From: Nostoc sphaeroides
GTDB taxonomy: Bacteria; Cyanobacteriota; Cyanobacteriia; Cyanobacteriales; Nostocaceae
Length of the DNA stretch: 64,000 bases
Direction of reading: 5' to 3'
Assembly: GCF_003443655.1 (NCBI RefSeq)
Contig: NZ_CP031941.1
Span: 5,226,001 to 5,290,000, forward strand
Below, piece after piece: positions 16,099 to 25,365 of this stretch. The notes beneath the pieces are model-generated. The model did not search any database. It was not told the origin of the DNA and worked only from the letters and a program-made list of their open reading frames with translations. A program made the position numbers and the translations under genes. How positions within the stretch are numbered: position 1 is the first letter of the stretch; every line of letters begins with the position of its first letter.

Positions 16099-17214
16099 TT
16101 AACTTTTTTGATACCGCATCCCTGGTAATTGCGAAACAAAACCCATAAGTTCCAACTGCAATAAAGCGCCGGAAACTGAACCAGCAGCCATGCCGGTTTG
16201 TTGGACAATAAAATCAAAGGGTAAAGCATCACTTGCGATCGCATCCATTACCCTTTGCAATTCTGGCTCTAAAGTTGGCCTTAACTGTTCTAGTGCTGTA
16301 GAAGCCTCAATTGGATCAATTTGTGGTATTGCTCCCAGCATTGTTAACAGTTCGTCTAATTCCTTGACAATCAAAGAAGCTCCCTGACTAAGTAACTTTA
16401 AGCACCCTTGAGATGGATGATCGTCCACTCTTCCAGGTAAAGCATAGACATCTCTGCCAAATTCATTTGCGTAGGTTGCAGTAATTAACGCACCGGATTT
16501 TAACGGCGCTTCTATTACTAGGATGGCGCGACTTAAACCCGCAATAATCCGATTGCGGCGGGGAAAGTGAGTGCGATCGGGTGGGGTTTTGGTGGGGTAC
16601 TCACTCACAACTAATCCAGCCGTCAAAATTTGCTTGTACAAATCCCGATTTTTATGGGGATAAATGACATCTACGCCAGTTCCCAAAACTGCGATCGTGC
16701 GTCCACCTGCTTTCATAGCGGCGATGTGGCTTTCTGTGTCAATTCCCTCAGCCATCCCAGAAACAACTGTAAAGCCATTTTTAGCCAAAGCTGTACTAAT
16801 TTGGCGAGTCCAACGGATACCATATTCTGAAGGTTGGCGGGTTCCGACAATTCCAACCATCGGTTTTTGTCCGAGATTTTCTTGAAGTTCGACTTCACCG
16901 CGATAGTACAAAATCGGCGGTGGGCTTGGAGTCTCCAGCAGTAAGCGGGGATAATCTGCATCTGCTGGTGTCCAGAAATGAGAGTTTTCCTGCTGATGCT
17001 TAGTGAATAGTTGTTCTGGGTGTAGGCGCGATCGCTGTTGTACTACTTTTTCTAGTGTCTGAAAACCAAAACCCTCTACTTCTCCTAACTGCACCTTGGT
17101 AGCTTTCCAAGCTGTTGCTAACGTGCCAAAATGCTGTTGCAGCCGCCGCAATAATACCGGGCCAATCCCCGAAATTTGCGCCCAAGCTAACCAATATGCG
17201 CTTTCTTCTACCAC
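16099..17214 (-). CDS. dprA: DNA-processing protein DprA
   Basis: DprA protects incoming single-stranded DNA and loads RecA during natural transformation. The 371-residue protein has an N-terminal HhH/SAM-like region (WAQISGIGPVLLRRLQQHFG), a Rossmann core with GIVGTRQPSEYGIRWTRQIS, VVSGMAEGIDTESH, AVLGTGVDVIYPHKN, HFPRRNRIIAGLSRAILVIE and SGALITATYANEFGRDVYALPG, and a C-terminal winged helix (LPFDFIVQQTGMAAGSVSGALLQLEL). All family motifs are intact. Monocistronic, divergent from the next gene. Confidence 0.96.
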   Translation of the reverse strand: MVEESAYWLAWAQISGIGPVLLRRLQQHFGTLATAWKATKVQLGEVEGFGFQTLEKVVQQRSRLHPEQLFTKHQQENSHFWTPADADYPRLLLETPSPPPILYYRGEVELQENLGQKPMVGIVGTRQPSEYGIRWTRQISTALAKNGFTVVSGMAEGIDTESHIAAMKAGGRTIAVLGTGVDVIYPHKNRDLYKQILTAGLVVSEYPTKTPPDRTHFPRRNRIIAGLSRAILVIEAPLKSGALITATYANEFGRDVYALPGRVDDHPSQGCLKLLSQGASLIVKELDELLTMLGAIPQIDPIEASTALEQLRPTLEPELQRVMDAIASDALPFDFIVQQTGMAAGSVSGALLQLELMGFVSQLPGMRYQKS

Positions 17215-17413
17215 GGTTTCATCCTCACGCCCACTGGATTGAGTATTCCCAAATTGGGGTTGTTTGTTGATAGGGATGGGGGCAATGCTGTTCGGTTAAG
17301 GCAAGAGACGCGATGAATCGCCGTCTCTACAAAGACTTCTTTGCCAATTCCCCTTGACTTTTGACTCTTGACTCTTGACTATTAACTATTGACTATCTAT
17401 ATTCTGATCTTCT

Positions 17414-18553
17414 GTGATGAAATATTTTTATCGTCTTTTAATAAGCCTATCTGGGTGCTTAATATTTTTACTGGTGCATAGTGGCCTTGGTTTATTGCCT
17501 AGTTTGGCAGCCGAAAAAGTTACTGTCAGATACGGATTGTTTGAGCAATCGATTCCGGTGGCAGATATACGCAACTATGGCGAGACGCAAAAGGCTTCTA
17601 GCGATTTGCAATCTTTCCTAGATTACCTCAGCGCTAAAGAGAAAGAGAAGTTTCAAGAAGCCCTTCAAGTAAAAATGTCTCTGGATATTGTGGCTTTAGA
17701 TAAACTGCTAAATACAGGAATGGGCAAGCAAATTTTATCTTTTGCATCCCAAGCGATCGCTCGTCGCGATCAAGCCAGTATACAAGCCCTACGATCTGCC
17801 CTCATCATCGGAGCAAAATCACCAGATGGTCTAGGAATAACCACCTTTCTAGAAGCATATCCTAGTAATCAACTAGTTGTTGATGTGTCAAAAATTTCTA
17901 AGCTAGTTGGTATGGCAAATTCATCTTCTAGTGCTGCTGATGCACCACCAAAAGATGACGTAAGTTCTTCACCTTTAGGAAGAATTGCCCTACAATATCA
18001 AACACTCGCCGCCCAAAATAAACAGTTTTCAGGTTGCTTATTTGGCGATTCTATTTCGGCTGGACTTGGCAATACTCTTGGGAGTGGTACTTTTAATTTT
18101 GGGTTAAATGGTCTGAGTACAATCTCATTACTAGAACAATTAAAAAGTTTAATTCCTACCAAGGTTAAATGCGAAAAAGCTATTATTGCCGTAGGTGGAA
18201 ATGATGCTTGGTATGGAACTAGTGATGAGTTGTTTAGCAAAAATTTACAAGAAGCGATCGCACTTGTTCGGACAATGGGAAATAAAGAGATTTTTCTGAT
18301 TCCGGCTTTTTATTCAACAGTTGCAGCAAGCTCAGATCCAAGTGTATCAGCCCCAAATTCTAGAGTTGAACAAATTAATGCTTTGATTAATAAAGTTGCT
18401 GAAACAGAAAAAGTGCCAGTTGCAGCAGCAGGAGTAGCACCATTGTATGAGAATAATGTTCTTAAAGAGAATTTGTCGAGCGATGGCGATCATCTGAATG
18501 CAGACGGCCTTAAAATTTACCGACAAGCATTATTACAAATCCTGCAAAAGTAA
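17414..18553 (+). CDS. Exported DUF1400 protein fused to an SGNH/GDSL hydrolase
   Basis: A signal peptide or anchor occupies residues 1-32 (LLISLSGCLIFLLVHSGLGL). Residues 33-165 match the DUF1400 pattern seen at the N-terminus of cyanobacterial lipase-like proteins (VTVRYGLFEQSIPVADI, LLNTGMGKQILSFASQAI). The second half is an SGNH hydrolase: GDSISAGLG (nucleophile Ser), GGNDAWYG (oxyanion Asn) and DGDHLNADGLKIY (catalytic Asp-His). It likely cleaves an ester in the periplasm or outer layers; the substrate is unknown. DUF1400 usually precedes an alpha/beta hydrolase, so the SGNH partner is notable. Confidence 0.8.
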   Translation: MMKYFYRLLISLSGCLIFLLVHSGLGLLPSLAAEKVTVRYGLFEQSIPVADIRNYGETQKASSDLQSFLDYLSAKEKEKFQEALQVKMSLDIVALDKLLNTGMGKQILSFASQAIARRDQASIQALRSALIIGAKSPDGLGITTFLEAYPSNQLVVDVSKISKLVGMANSSSSAADAPPKDDVSSSPLGRIALQYQTLAAQNKQFSGCLFGDSISAGLGNTLGSGTFNFGLNGLSTISLLEQLKSLIPTKVKCEKAIIAVGGNDAWYGTSDELFSKNLQEAIALVRTMGNKEIFLIPAFYSTVAASSDPSVSAPNSRVEQINALINKVAETEKVPVAAAGVAPLYENNVLKENLSSDGDHLNADGLKIYRQALLQILQK

Positions 18554-18758
18554 TATGATGTCGTCTAATTGCCCATAGTAAAAGCACCCTATTAAAATTA
18601 CGTTTTATCTAACATAATTCGTAGTTCGTAATATAGCGGTTCTCAGTTGAGCGAGTTACAAGAACCCCCCTCTTAATCCCCTCCCCATAGTAAGGGGCTA
18701 CGGTGTATACACAAGTCTTGCCGTAGCCATATCATTAATAAATCTCGCACTGCGTTTC

Positions 18759-19005
18759 TATAGCGGTTCCGATTCAGATGCGGTACAACATTGTATCACG
18801 AGGTGTAAGGGCACGGCAGTGCCGTGCCCCTACGGGTGTACCTCATGTAAACGAGAACCGCTATATCCCAATACGCTTGGGTTAGAGCCAAAAACCTTAA
18901 ACTGCGTAGGTTGGGTTGAGGAACGAAACCCAACATTTATCAGAATTTGTTGGGTAACACTAAAGTTCAACCCAACCTACGATTATCCTTAACTGAACTG
19001 TATTG
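18759..19005. repeat. Two adjacent MITE-like repeats
   Basis: 18759-18865 is bounded by TATAGCGGTTCCG and CGAGAACCGCTATA and contains the hairpin GGGCACGGCAGTGCCGTGCCC. 18869-19005 is a CAATAC-family MITE, diverged at its left end, with the GTAGGTTGGGTTGAGG core. A lone CAATACGGTTCAGTTAAGG end follows at 19032. The gap 18554-19063 contains no gene. Confidence 0.75.
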
Positions 19006-19063
19006 GTCTATATTAGTCCACGTTTAGTGCAATACGGTTCAGTTAAGGCTAAAAACTAAAACT

Positions 19064-19753
19064 TTAGGATTTCCAATTCAAAAACCGCGCATAAATATAA
19101 GCTATGCCTTCATCAATAATTGTCCGTACACCTTGGCTATAATCCCACCATTTGTTTGGATCATAATCTCGTGTTTTGGCAGCGATCGCACCAACTTTGA
19201 TCTTAGGGCTAAGTAGTTTTTTGAACAGCAACCAACTTCTACGGGTGTGAACGTCCAAAGAAAAAACATTTATTGATTGTAGCTTTAAATTGGAATCGGA
19301 TAGCCAGCGATCAAATTCGACAGCAGATGCATAACTACGATCCTTAATTACTACAGGTGTCGGAACAGCTACCACCTTCTCTGATTCTAAACCGAGTTTC
19401 TTGAAGGTGGCGGCTGATACTTCTGCAAAGTTCTTGTATTCGCTAAGATAAATTCCTTTTTCTATTGAGCCTCCCGTGGTAATTACTAGACTATAAGAAC
19501 CGTTGTTAAATTCAGTCAAAGCTTGTTGTATGGCATAATCTGGTAGCCATCCTTCAACAACCAATACTTCTGCTGATTTTATAGGGGAAGTCACGGCGAG
19601 AAATGAGTGTACATGAGTAATAGTGAAAAATATTAAATAAGCAATCGAAGCGATTGCAATCGCCCACCCCTGAGCCGTAAGTGTCCACATTTCTTGGTGT
19701 TTTATTAGTTTAATTTTTGGAAATTTTCGACACCGACGATTTTTTGTCTGCAT
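19064..19753 (-). CDS. Membrane protein of the YdcF/ElyC/SanA (DUF218) type
   Basis: A 229-residue protein with one N-terminal membrane helix (about 27-50, GWAIAIASIAYLIFFTITHV) and an outward-facing DUF218-like domain (AEVLVVEGWLPDYAIQQALTEF, VITTGGSIEKGIYLSEYKNF, VIKDRSYASAVEFDRWL, VFSLDVHTRRSWLLFKKLL). ElyC/SanA relatives influence envelope or peptidoglycan integrity; the reaction is not settled. The start ATG overlaps the stop of the DUF2301 gene (TAATG), so the pair is an operon with coupled translation. Confidence 0.75.
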   Translation of the reverse strand: MQTKNRRCRKFPKIKLIKHQEMWTLTAQGWAIAIASIAYLIFFTITHVHSFLAVTSPIKSAEVLVVEGWLPDYAIQQALTEFNNGSYSLVITTGGSIEKGIYLSEYKNFAEVSAATFKKLGLESEKVVAVPTPVVIKDRSYASAVEFDRWLSDSNLKLQSINVFSLDVHTRRSWLLFKKLLSPKIKVGAIAAKTRDYDPNKWWDYSQGVRTIIDEGIAYIYARFLNWKS

Positions 19754-20409
19754 TAAACCTTAGCTAAACGTTGTTCTTTCAAGTAAGTAAATACAGACTT
19801 ATCTCCGATATCAGCAGGAATTGCTTGCACTGTCTTTCGCAGGGCAAATACCAAAAACAACGTTGCCCAAATTCCTAATAAAACACTTTCTGCCTGAATT
19901 GGTAAAATTCCCACCAAATGTCCTAACAATAGTAGCGGTACTATTAGAGTTAATACTTTGGTTTCCAGGCGATTGAAGCAAAAAGCCTCTTTAAAATAAA
20001 TACCTGTCAAAGCAACGAAGATAAAACCAACTCCAAATAAGGTAAGAGGCTGATTGTAAACAGCCAGAGCTAAAGGTTCACTACTAGAGATTGCTAGAAT
20101 CACTGATGCTATACTACCGATCGCCCAAAAAATTTGCAACGTTCGGTGCAGTGATGCCATATAGATGTGAATGGTAAATAAACTTACACCTAGAGCGACA
20201 CTAAAACAAGTATATAGAGGTGTAAGTGCGGTAAAAATAGTCGGGTTATTGTTGAGCAAAACCAAAGTACTGCCTATGGCAAAACTCAGTGCTGCTACCA
20301 TTAACCCAGCGCGGTAGATAATTACGCCAGTGCGATCGCTCTGAGTAATTGTAAATTCCCCAAACTGACCTTGATAAACTTCTGGTGGAGGTAGTGTTTG
20401 CGTTGTCAT
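19753..20409 (-). CDS. DUF2301-type integral membrane protein
   Basis: A 218-residue protein with a short hydrophilic N-terminus (MTTQTLPPPEVYQGQFGEF) and about six or seven membrane helices from residue 28 onward. The combination of sequence character and length fits the DUF2301 family of cyanobacteria and algae, function unknown. It is the first gene of a two-gene unit with the DUF218 protein. I have no evidence for a specific activity. Confidence 0.7.
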   Translation of the reverse strand: MTTQTLPPPEVYQGQFGEFTITQSDRTGVIIYRAGLMVAALSFAIGSTLVLLNNNPTIFTALTPLYTCFSVALGVSLFTIHIYMASLHRTLQIFWAIGSIASVILAISSSEPLALAVYNQPLTLFGVGFIFVALTGIYFKEAFCFNRLETKVLTLIVPLLLLGHLVGILPIQAESVLLGIWATLFLVFALRKTVQAIPADIGDKSVFTYLKEQRLAKV

Positions 20410-21270
20410 AGTTAAAATATAGTTATGAATTACTAATAGAGTACAACAGTAAATTGCTGAAGGGTTACTTTTATTATTATGGGCAATCAGACGAACTAAG
20501 TGTCACAATCCTTAAAGTTTTAAGCCAATTTTGTAGTATTAGTTGACTTGACAGACGCACTAGAGTCGTTAATTATCTCTACCATTTGACCGGATTTCCT
20601 TCGAGAGCGAAAGACATCGCAACAGTAAAGGACGGCGTAAATCCAGGTATCATCTCAATTAACCAGACTAACAAGGGAATTTTACCCCTTGTTAAAGGTA
20701 GGCAAACTTCCGCAATATTATACTAGTAATTAGCAATGGTTTGTATAGTCTCTAGTTTAGCTGAGGACTTGATTCTAACATTAGACTTTAGCTATATAAA
20801 GTAGATATTGACAAAATTAAAGTTTAGTGCATATAAAACTTTAGCAATCAGATAACCCCATAACTAGTTGATATAGGAAAGTGAGGTGAGTGATGGCATT
20901 CGTCTAAAGAATCGTAAAACTGTAGACACTTCCTCGGTTTGTCGTCAGATATTGCTCTTGATCGAGGATGTGCGATCGCTTAAAATGATTTTCACTCAAG
21001 TCAATAGCGATCGCCACTAGACAAACGACCATTGAATCACCATGCTGTAGTGATAGCTCATCTATTATTCACCTTTCTCGCTTTTAAAGTATTGCAACCT
21101 TTTGAGTACCCGTTGAATGTTATTCTCCAAGATATCTTCATCACTTTGCCAGAGAATAATCTAGATGCTTACAGCATAAGAATTTCACCAAAAAGCTTAA
21201 TTTAGCCATTCTTTTAGAAAATAAACGTTCAAACTCTCGCTCCATCTAACAGTTCAAAGATTTGCTCTTA
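20410..21270. other. Long intergenic region without a convincing gene
   Basis: I see no coding frame with plausible start and composition. A hairpin ACAAGGGAATTTTACCCCTTGT lies near 20670, beside a block (AAAGGTAGGCAAACTTCC) that recurs inverted near 3447. The region is AT-rich and has several HIP1 sites. Confidence 0.6.
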
Positions 21271-21635
21271 TTTTTATTTTTACAGAGAAATTAAATAGCG
21301 ATTATTTGGTTGTTAAGGGTTTACCAGTTACAGCTTACTATTAAGTTTAGCGATCGCCTGATATTCTAGGTTGGTCATTACCCAATTCCAGAAAAAGTAA
21401 CGCCTATCTACATCCTAGACATAGACAACATAGTTTCTACTTCAGCCCCATACCCATGAATGAAATTGATTTAAATCCGATAACTCAAGGATTGTAAAGT
21501 TTTATTTTGGAATAATTTAACCTTCAATTTACCAGTTATATATATAAATATAGAAAGATAAAAAGCAACAAAGAGACCAAATAAAAAAATTATTTGGTGT
21601 CTTTGGAGCTTGGTATTTTCTTGTGTTTGTTTTCA
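21271..21635 (+). promoter_or_regulatory. Duplicated leader/promoter region, copy 1
   Basis: This ~365-bp segment is nearly identical to 23671-24035, offset by 2,400 bp with few substitutions and one single-base indel. It includes an AT-rich TATATATATAAATATAG stretch suited to a -10 element and a hairpin at 21570-21604 (AAAGAGACCAAATA / TATTTGGTGTCTTT, one mismatch) followed by T-rich DNA just before the ribosome site. It drives the secreted protein starting at 21646. Promoter function is inferred. Confidence 0.7.
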
Positions 21636-21645
21636 GGAAAATAAC

Positions 21646-22245
21646 ATGAGTAAAATTCACATGAACTTTAAACAATTCGGTGCATTACTGTCTATATCGA
21701 CAATTCTTGGAATGAATGTTGTTGCGAGCAAGGCTTTGGCTCAACAAGCGCCTAGTATTCTTTTTGGGCCAGCAACAGCATCGGGGGGTGGATGTACTAT
21801 TGACACTCAGACTTCCTTAAATGACGGTCGAACCTTATCTATCGTCTTGAATAACATGAGTGCAATCAATGGTCAGCGTCAAAGGTGTATTTTACGTGTT
21901 GAGGCTAATATTCCAAGTGGTTTCCGCGCTCAAGAGCTACAGGTACAGTACCAAGGAGATACTGTGGTTAATTCAGGGAGTAAAGGTACAAGCTTCAGCC
22001 GAAGCTTTAGCATTCTTGGTGCTTTAGGTATACTTACCACTACCCCTATATCTACCTCGTTTACATCTGACACGGTTATTAATGAGGTTGATAGATACTC
22101 TCTTCTAAGTGCTTCATGTGGTGGACAAGGAGTAGTCTCTATGAATCTGATTGCACGATCCTCGGTAGGAAGTGAGATTGTCCTTGATACAGGCGATATC
22201 AATGCTGGTAATGTGAGATTTAGTTTCCCGATAATTCGTTGCTAA
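21646..22245 (+). CDS. Secreted protein, DUF4360-like
   Basis: A 199-residue exported protein. I chose the ATG at 21646 because it follows AGGAAAATAAC and is followed by a clean signal peptide (about residues 1-32, ending ASKALAQQ); the frame opens at a TTG 12 codons earlier. The mature part has paired cysteines (GGGCTIDTQ, QRQRCILRVEANIPSGFRA, SASCGGQG, and a C-terminal IIRC), beta-rich and low in charge. The pattern resembles DUF4360 secreted proteins, and the GQ-QR-C segment is shared with the protein at 22958. Function unknown. Confidence 0.7.
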   Translation: MSKIHMNFKQFGALLSISTILGMNVVASKALAQQAPSILFGPATASGGGCTIDTQTSLNDGRTLSIVLNNMSAINGQRQRCILRVEANIPSGFRAQELQVQYQGDTVVNSGSKGTSFSRSFSILGALGILTTTPISTSFTSDTVINEVDRYSLLSASCGGQGVVSMNLIARSSVGSEIVLDTGDINAGNVRFSFPIIRC

Positions 22246-22447
22246 TTTGCTTATTTTTGTGGGATTGAAGATGGTAATGATATTAGTAGAAAACTTTGTT
22301 GTTTGACTAATCTTTAATCCCACACACCGCAGATTGAGAGAGTCGGTAATGAGATTATTGAGAAAATCATCTAGCACAAAAAATAATTAGCAGGGCTAAT
22401 TATTCACTTTATCGAATCAGCTTGTTTTAGATATTGTTTAACAAGTG

Positions 22448-22866
22448 CTAGAGGTTTAAGTCCCCTGCTTCTATCAAGCAGCGCGTTTTGTGTCGGGGTC
22501 TAAATCCCCGTCACAAAACGTAATTGCGAATTGCGTTAGCGCAGCGTTAGCGAGTCTTCGAGCGTCATTGCGAATTGTTTTAATAACCTGCGGTATTTAT
22601 TACAGCAGTTTTCATGTATTTGAACCACATCTGTTGTAAGGGCACAGCAATGCTGTGCCCCTACCGCGTAGTCTATTTACCTGAAAATAGCTGTAAAAAA
22701 TCTCCAACTGAAACCGTGATAACTAATAAGCTGTTACGCATTTAACTTGAACATTTACATGAAGGCTGATGACCGATGACTGATGACTGATAACCGTGAA
22801 CCGTCAACAGTTAACAGTTAACGACCGTAAAGAGTGTTTATACAATTTAGGCGCACATCAGCTTAA
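22448..22866. repeat. Cluster of dispersed repeats
   Basis: 22450-22535 repeats the block at 15264-15340. 22639-22666 is a GGGCACAGCAATGCTGTGCCC hairpin, also at 32521. 22727-22866 is a MITE-like repeat from TAAGCTGTTACGCA to GCGCACATCAGCTTA, also present at 33857-34024, with heptamers inside. No gene is seen in 22246-22957. Confidence 0.75.
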
Positions 22867-22957
22867 CTGTTGACTGTTCATTGATTTAATTCTGACTCTT
22901 GAATTCTGTTTGATAAATCTTTGAATATTCCAAATTGCTGTTAATGGAGAGTAGATT

Positions 22958-23485
22958 ATGTTCAGATTAAGTGATGCACGGAATTTTTTAATATTAACAT
23001 GCTTGTTTTCTTTATTTTGTTATGATGCCAATTCATCTAGCGTTGCCACTTCAATAGAAAACCAACCACGACTTATTGTTGCTGGTGCATGTAATATAAA
23101 TTTAGATCCGAAAACAAGTGAGTTTAAACTTGTATCTCCGATAACTGTAAGCGGACAATCGCAGAGGGCTAGATGTATCATTAGAATTAGTCCCTCTAAT
23201 CCTCAAAAGCAAGTTAGGCTAGTGTTTTTAGCTTTAAAAGGTGAAGTAAAGAAAGCACCAGCAAGAGTAGCTATCTCATCACTTTTAATTGGCAATCAAC
23301 CAACTCCTTCTCGTGTATTATATCAAAGTCCGTTATATGGAAGTTCTATTAAGTTTGATTTGACCGATAAAATACTTCCAACTAACTATACGACTAATGG
23401 TGTTTTCGGGATTAATTTAATATTACGAACGGACGGAGGAGAATTAGAGTTGACAGATTTGAAGTTTAGACTTGAACAAAAATAA
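22958..23485 (+). CDS. Secreted protein, distant paralogue of the 21646 protein
   Basis: A 175-residue protein with a hydrophobic N-terminal export signal (NFLILTCLFSLFCYDANSSS). The mature part has two cysteines spaced like those of the 21646 product (AGACNINLD... SGQSQRARCIIRIS) and ends in a beta-rich region (FGINLILRTDGGELELTDLK). No enzyme motif is seen. GGAG precedes the ATG at suitable spacing. It sits in a cluster of three exported proteins in one direction and shares a downstream repeat (23571-23628) with the third. Function unknown. Confidence 0.65.
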   Translation: MFRLSDARNFLILTCLFSLFCYDANSSSVATSIENQPRLIVAGACNINLDPKTSEFKLVSPITVSGQSQRARCIIRISPSNPQKQVRLVFLALKGEVKKAPARVAISSLLIGNQPTPSRVLYQSPLYGSSIKFDLTDKILPTNYTTNGVFGINLILRTDGGELELTDLKFRLEQK

Positions 23486-23570
23486 AGTTTGGGATTGCTT
23501 GGCTTCATTTGATTACCTTCGCAAAGCTACTTAAACGAGCATAATTTTTCTATTGCTACAATACCATAAT

Positions 23571-23628
23571 GGATTTATTCAAAAAATTGCGATCGCAAGT
23601 TGAGACTTTTCGACAATGCGATCGGTTT
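23571..23628. repeat. Downstream repeat with HIP1 sites, copy 1
   Basis: TTATTCAAAAAATTGCGATCG and the following DNA through TTTTCGACAATGCGATCG is nearly identical to 25308-25365. Each copy lies shortly after the stop codon of a secreted-protein gene, so the gene cassettes share both leader and tail. Confidence 0.85.
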
Positions 23629-23670
23629 TTTGGATTTCGGAAGTGCGATCGCTTTACAGAATAATTTGCA

Positions 23671-24035
23671 TTTTTATTTTTACAGAGGAATTAAAGAGCG
23701 ATTATTTGGTTGTTAAGGGTTTACCAGTTACAGCTTACTATTAAGTTTAGCGATCGCCTGATCTTCTAGGTTGCTCATTACCCAATTTTAGAAAAAAGTA
23801 ACACCCATCTACCTTATAGACATAGACAACATATTTTCTACTTCAGCCCAATACCCATGAATGAAATTGATTTAAATCCGATAACTCAAGGATTGTAAAG
23901 TTTGATTTTGGAATAAATTAACCTTCAATTTACCAGTTATATATATAAACATAGAAAGATAAAAAGCAACAAAGATACCAAATACAAAAATTATTTGGTA
24001 TCTTTGGAGCTTTGTATTTTCTTGTCTTTGTTTTT
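23671..24035 (+). promoter_or_regulatory. Duplicated leader/promoter region, copy 2
   Basis: Near-copy of 21271-21635. Here the leader hairpin is perfect: a 14-bp stem (23971-23984 with 23992-24005) and a 7-nt loop, AAAGATACCAAATA to TATTTGGTATCTTT, then T-rich DNA before GGAGATTAAGG and the ATG at 24050. It could act as an attenuator, an RNA stabiliser or a protein site. Confidence 0.7.
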
Positions 24036-24049
24036 ATGGAGATTAAGGT

Positions 24050-25306
24050 ATGCAATCCTTCAAAGGGTTCAGGAAACAGCTAGCTTTTCTGCTCTTAATA
24101 GGTTCTGCTGTGTTTTCCGCATCCTCATCTAATGCACAAGATGTATCCAGAACAGTCTTTGTCAATACTGATGTGATTATTGATCCTGCTGTCTTAATAA
24201 ATCTATTTCCTACAGCTACTCAACTTGCTGTTGTCCAAATTGGTGGGATTGTTAGAATTGATGACTCTGGTATAGGTGTTGTTGATATTGACAGCACGAC
24301 CGTCTACGATCCATTTGCAACCAACTACTTAAATAATAGACCTGTAGGTGGATCTCAATTTCAAGTTAACCAAAGTCCTAACCAAATAAGTGGTTTATTC
24401 ACTGAGAAACCGGGGCAACCACTGCTATTGGATCTTTATTCTGGTGGTACTAATTCTCCTTCCTACAACAATGATGGTACAAATTGTAAGGTTTCGCGCT
24501 GTGTGGCACTCCATTATGGATATTACCAAACGATTAATTCAAATACAGAACTGAATCCCTCATTCTTGCGTTCGTTAATTGAGCTACGAGATCCCCGAAA
24601 CCCTAATACTTCTAGATTAAGACAATACACAATGGTGTCTCCTAAACTCACCATTGTGAGTCCACGTCTTTCAGCAGTTACTCAACTTTTAGCAGTTACT
24701 CAAGGTCTTTCATCAGCAGTTACTCAACTTTCAAAACTCACTCCAATTTCAACGGTTACGCAACTTTCACAAGTTACTCCAATTTCAGCAGTTAGTCAAC
24801 GTATTTCATCAGCAGTTACTCAAGGTTTTTCATCAGCAGTTACTCAACTTTCACAACTCACTCCAACTGAATATTATACAGTTTACAGCGAATACACAGA
24901 TCCTCAACGGCCTCAGGTAACTACAACTAACTGGACTCAATTTCCAGTTAAGCGTGGTGAAACACCAATATTAAGCTTCACTAATAGTAGTTCCGACAAT
25001 TCCGTGAGGATATCTAACGCTAGAGCTTTACGAAGTACTACCCAGATCCCGCTAGCTCAACTAAACTCGATAAATCTGCCACCAACAATACGTAATTTCC
25101 AAGCTGTTCCATCTGCTAATGTCACCTTATCTAGAAGCACCTTATCTGGAATCACAACAACTCCAGCAGTCAATCTAAATTTCCTAACCGCAGTCAATGC
25201 AAATCTTGTCCTTCAAAACCAAAACCAAATACCGAGTTTAAATCAAAACCAAATACGGAATTTCAATCAAAACCAAACTTTACCGACTATCAACAGATCC
25301 CGGTAA
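24050..25306 (+). CDS. Secreted repeat-containing protein of unknown function
   Basis: A 418-residue exported protein with a signal peptide at about 1-29 (LAFLLLIGSAVFSASSSNAQ). Residues 30-190 look globular, with one close cysteine pair (NCKVSRC). Residues about 204-271 are built from SAVTQL/LTPIS-type repeats. The C-terminus is low complexity and rich in Asn and Gln (QNQNQIPSLNQNQIRNFNQNQ). I recognise no family. The codon use and leader match the other secreted genes of this cluster, suggesting coordinated expression. It may be a surface or matrix protein. Confidence 0.6.
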   Translation: MQSFKGFRKQLAFLLLIGSAVFSASSSNAQDVSRTVFVNTDVIIDPAVLINLFPTATQLAVVQIGGIVRIDDSGIGVVDIDSTTVYDPFATNYLNNRPVGGSQFQVNQSPNQISGLFTEKPGQPLLLDLYSGGTNSPSYNNDGTNCKVSRCVALHYGYYQTINSNTELNPSFLRSLIELRDPRNPNTSRLRQYTMVSPKLTIVSPRLSAVTQLLAVTQGLSSAVTQLSKLTPISTVTQLSQVTPISAVSQRISSAVTQGFSSAVTQLSQLTPTEYYTVYSEYTDPQRPQVTTTNWTQFPVKRGETPILSFTNSSSDNSVRISNARALRSTTQIPLAQLNSINLPPTIRNFQAVPSANVTLSRSTLSGITTTPAVNLNFLTAVNANLVLQNQNQIPSLNQNQIRNFNQNQTLPTINRSR

Positions 25307-25307
25307 T

Positions 25308-25365
25308 TTATCCAAAAAATTGCGATCGCAAGTTGAGACTTTTCGACAATGCGATCGCATTTTGG
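25308..25365. repeat. Downstream repeat with HIP1 sites, copy 2
   Basis: Near-identical to 23571-23628. It starts within a few bases of the stop codon of the 24050 gene. Confidence 0.85.
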
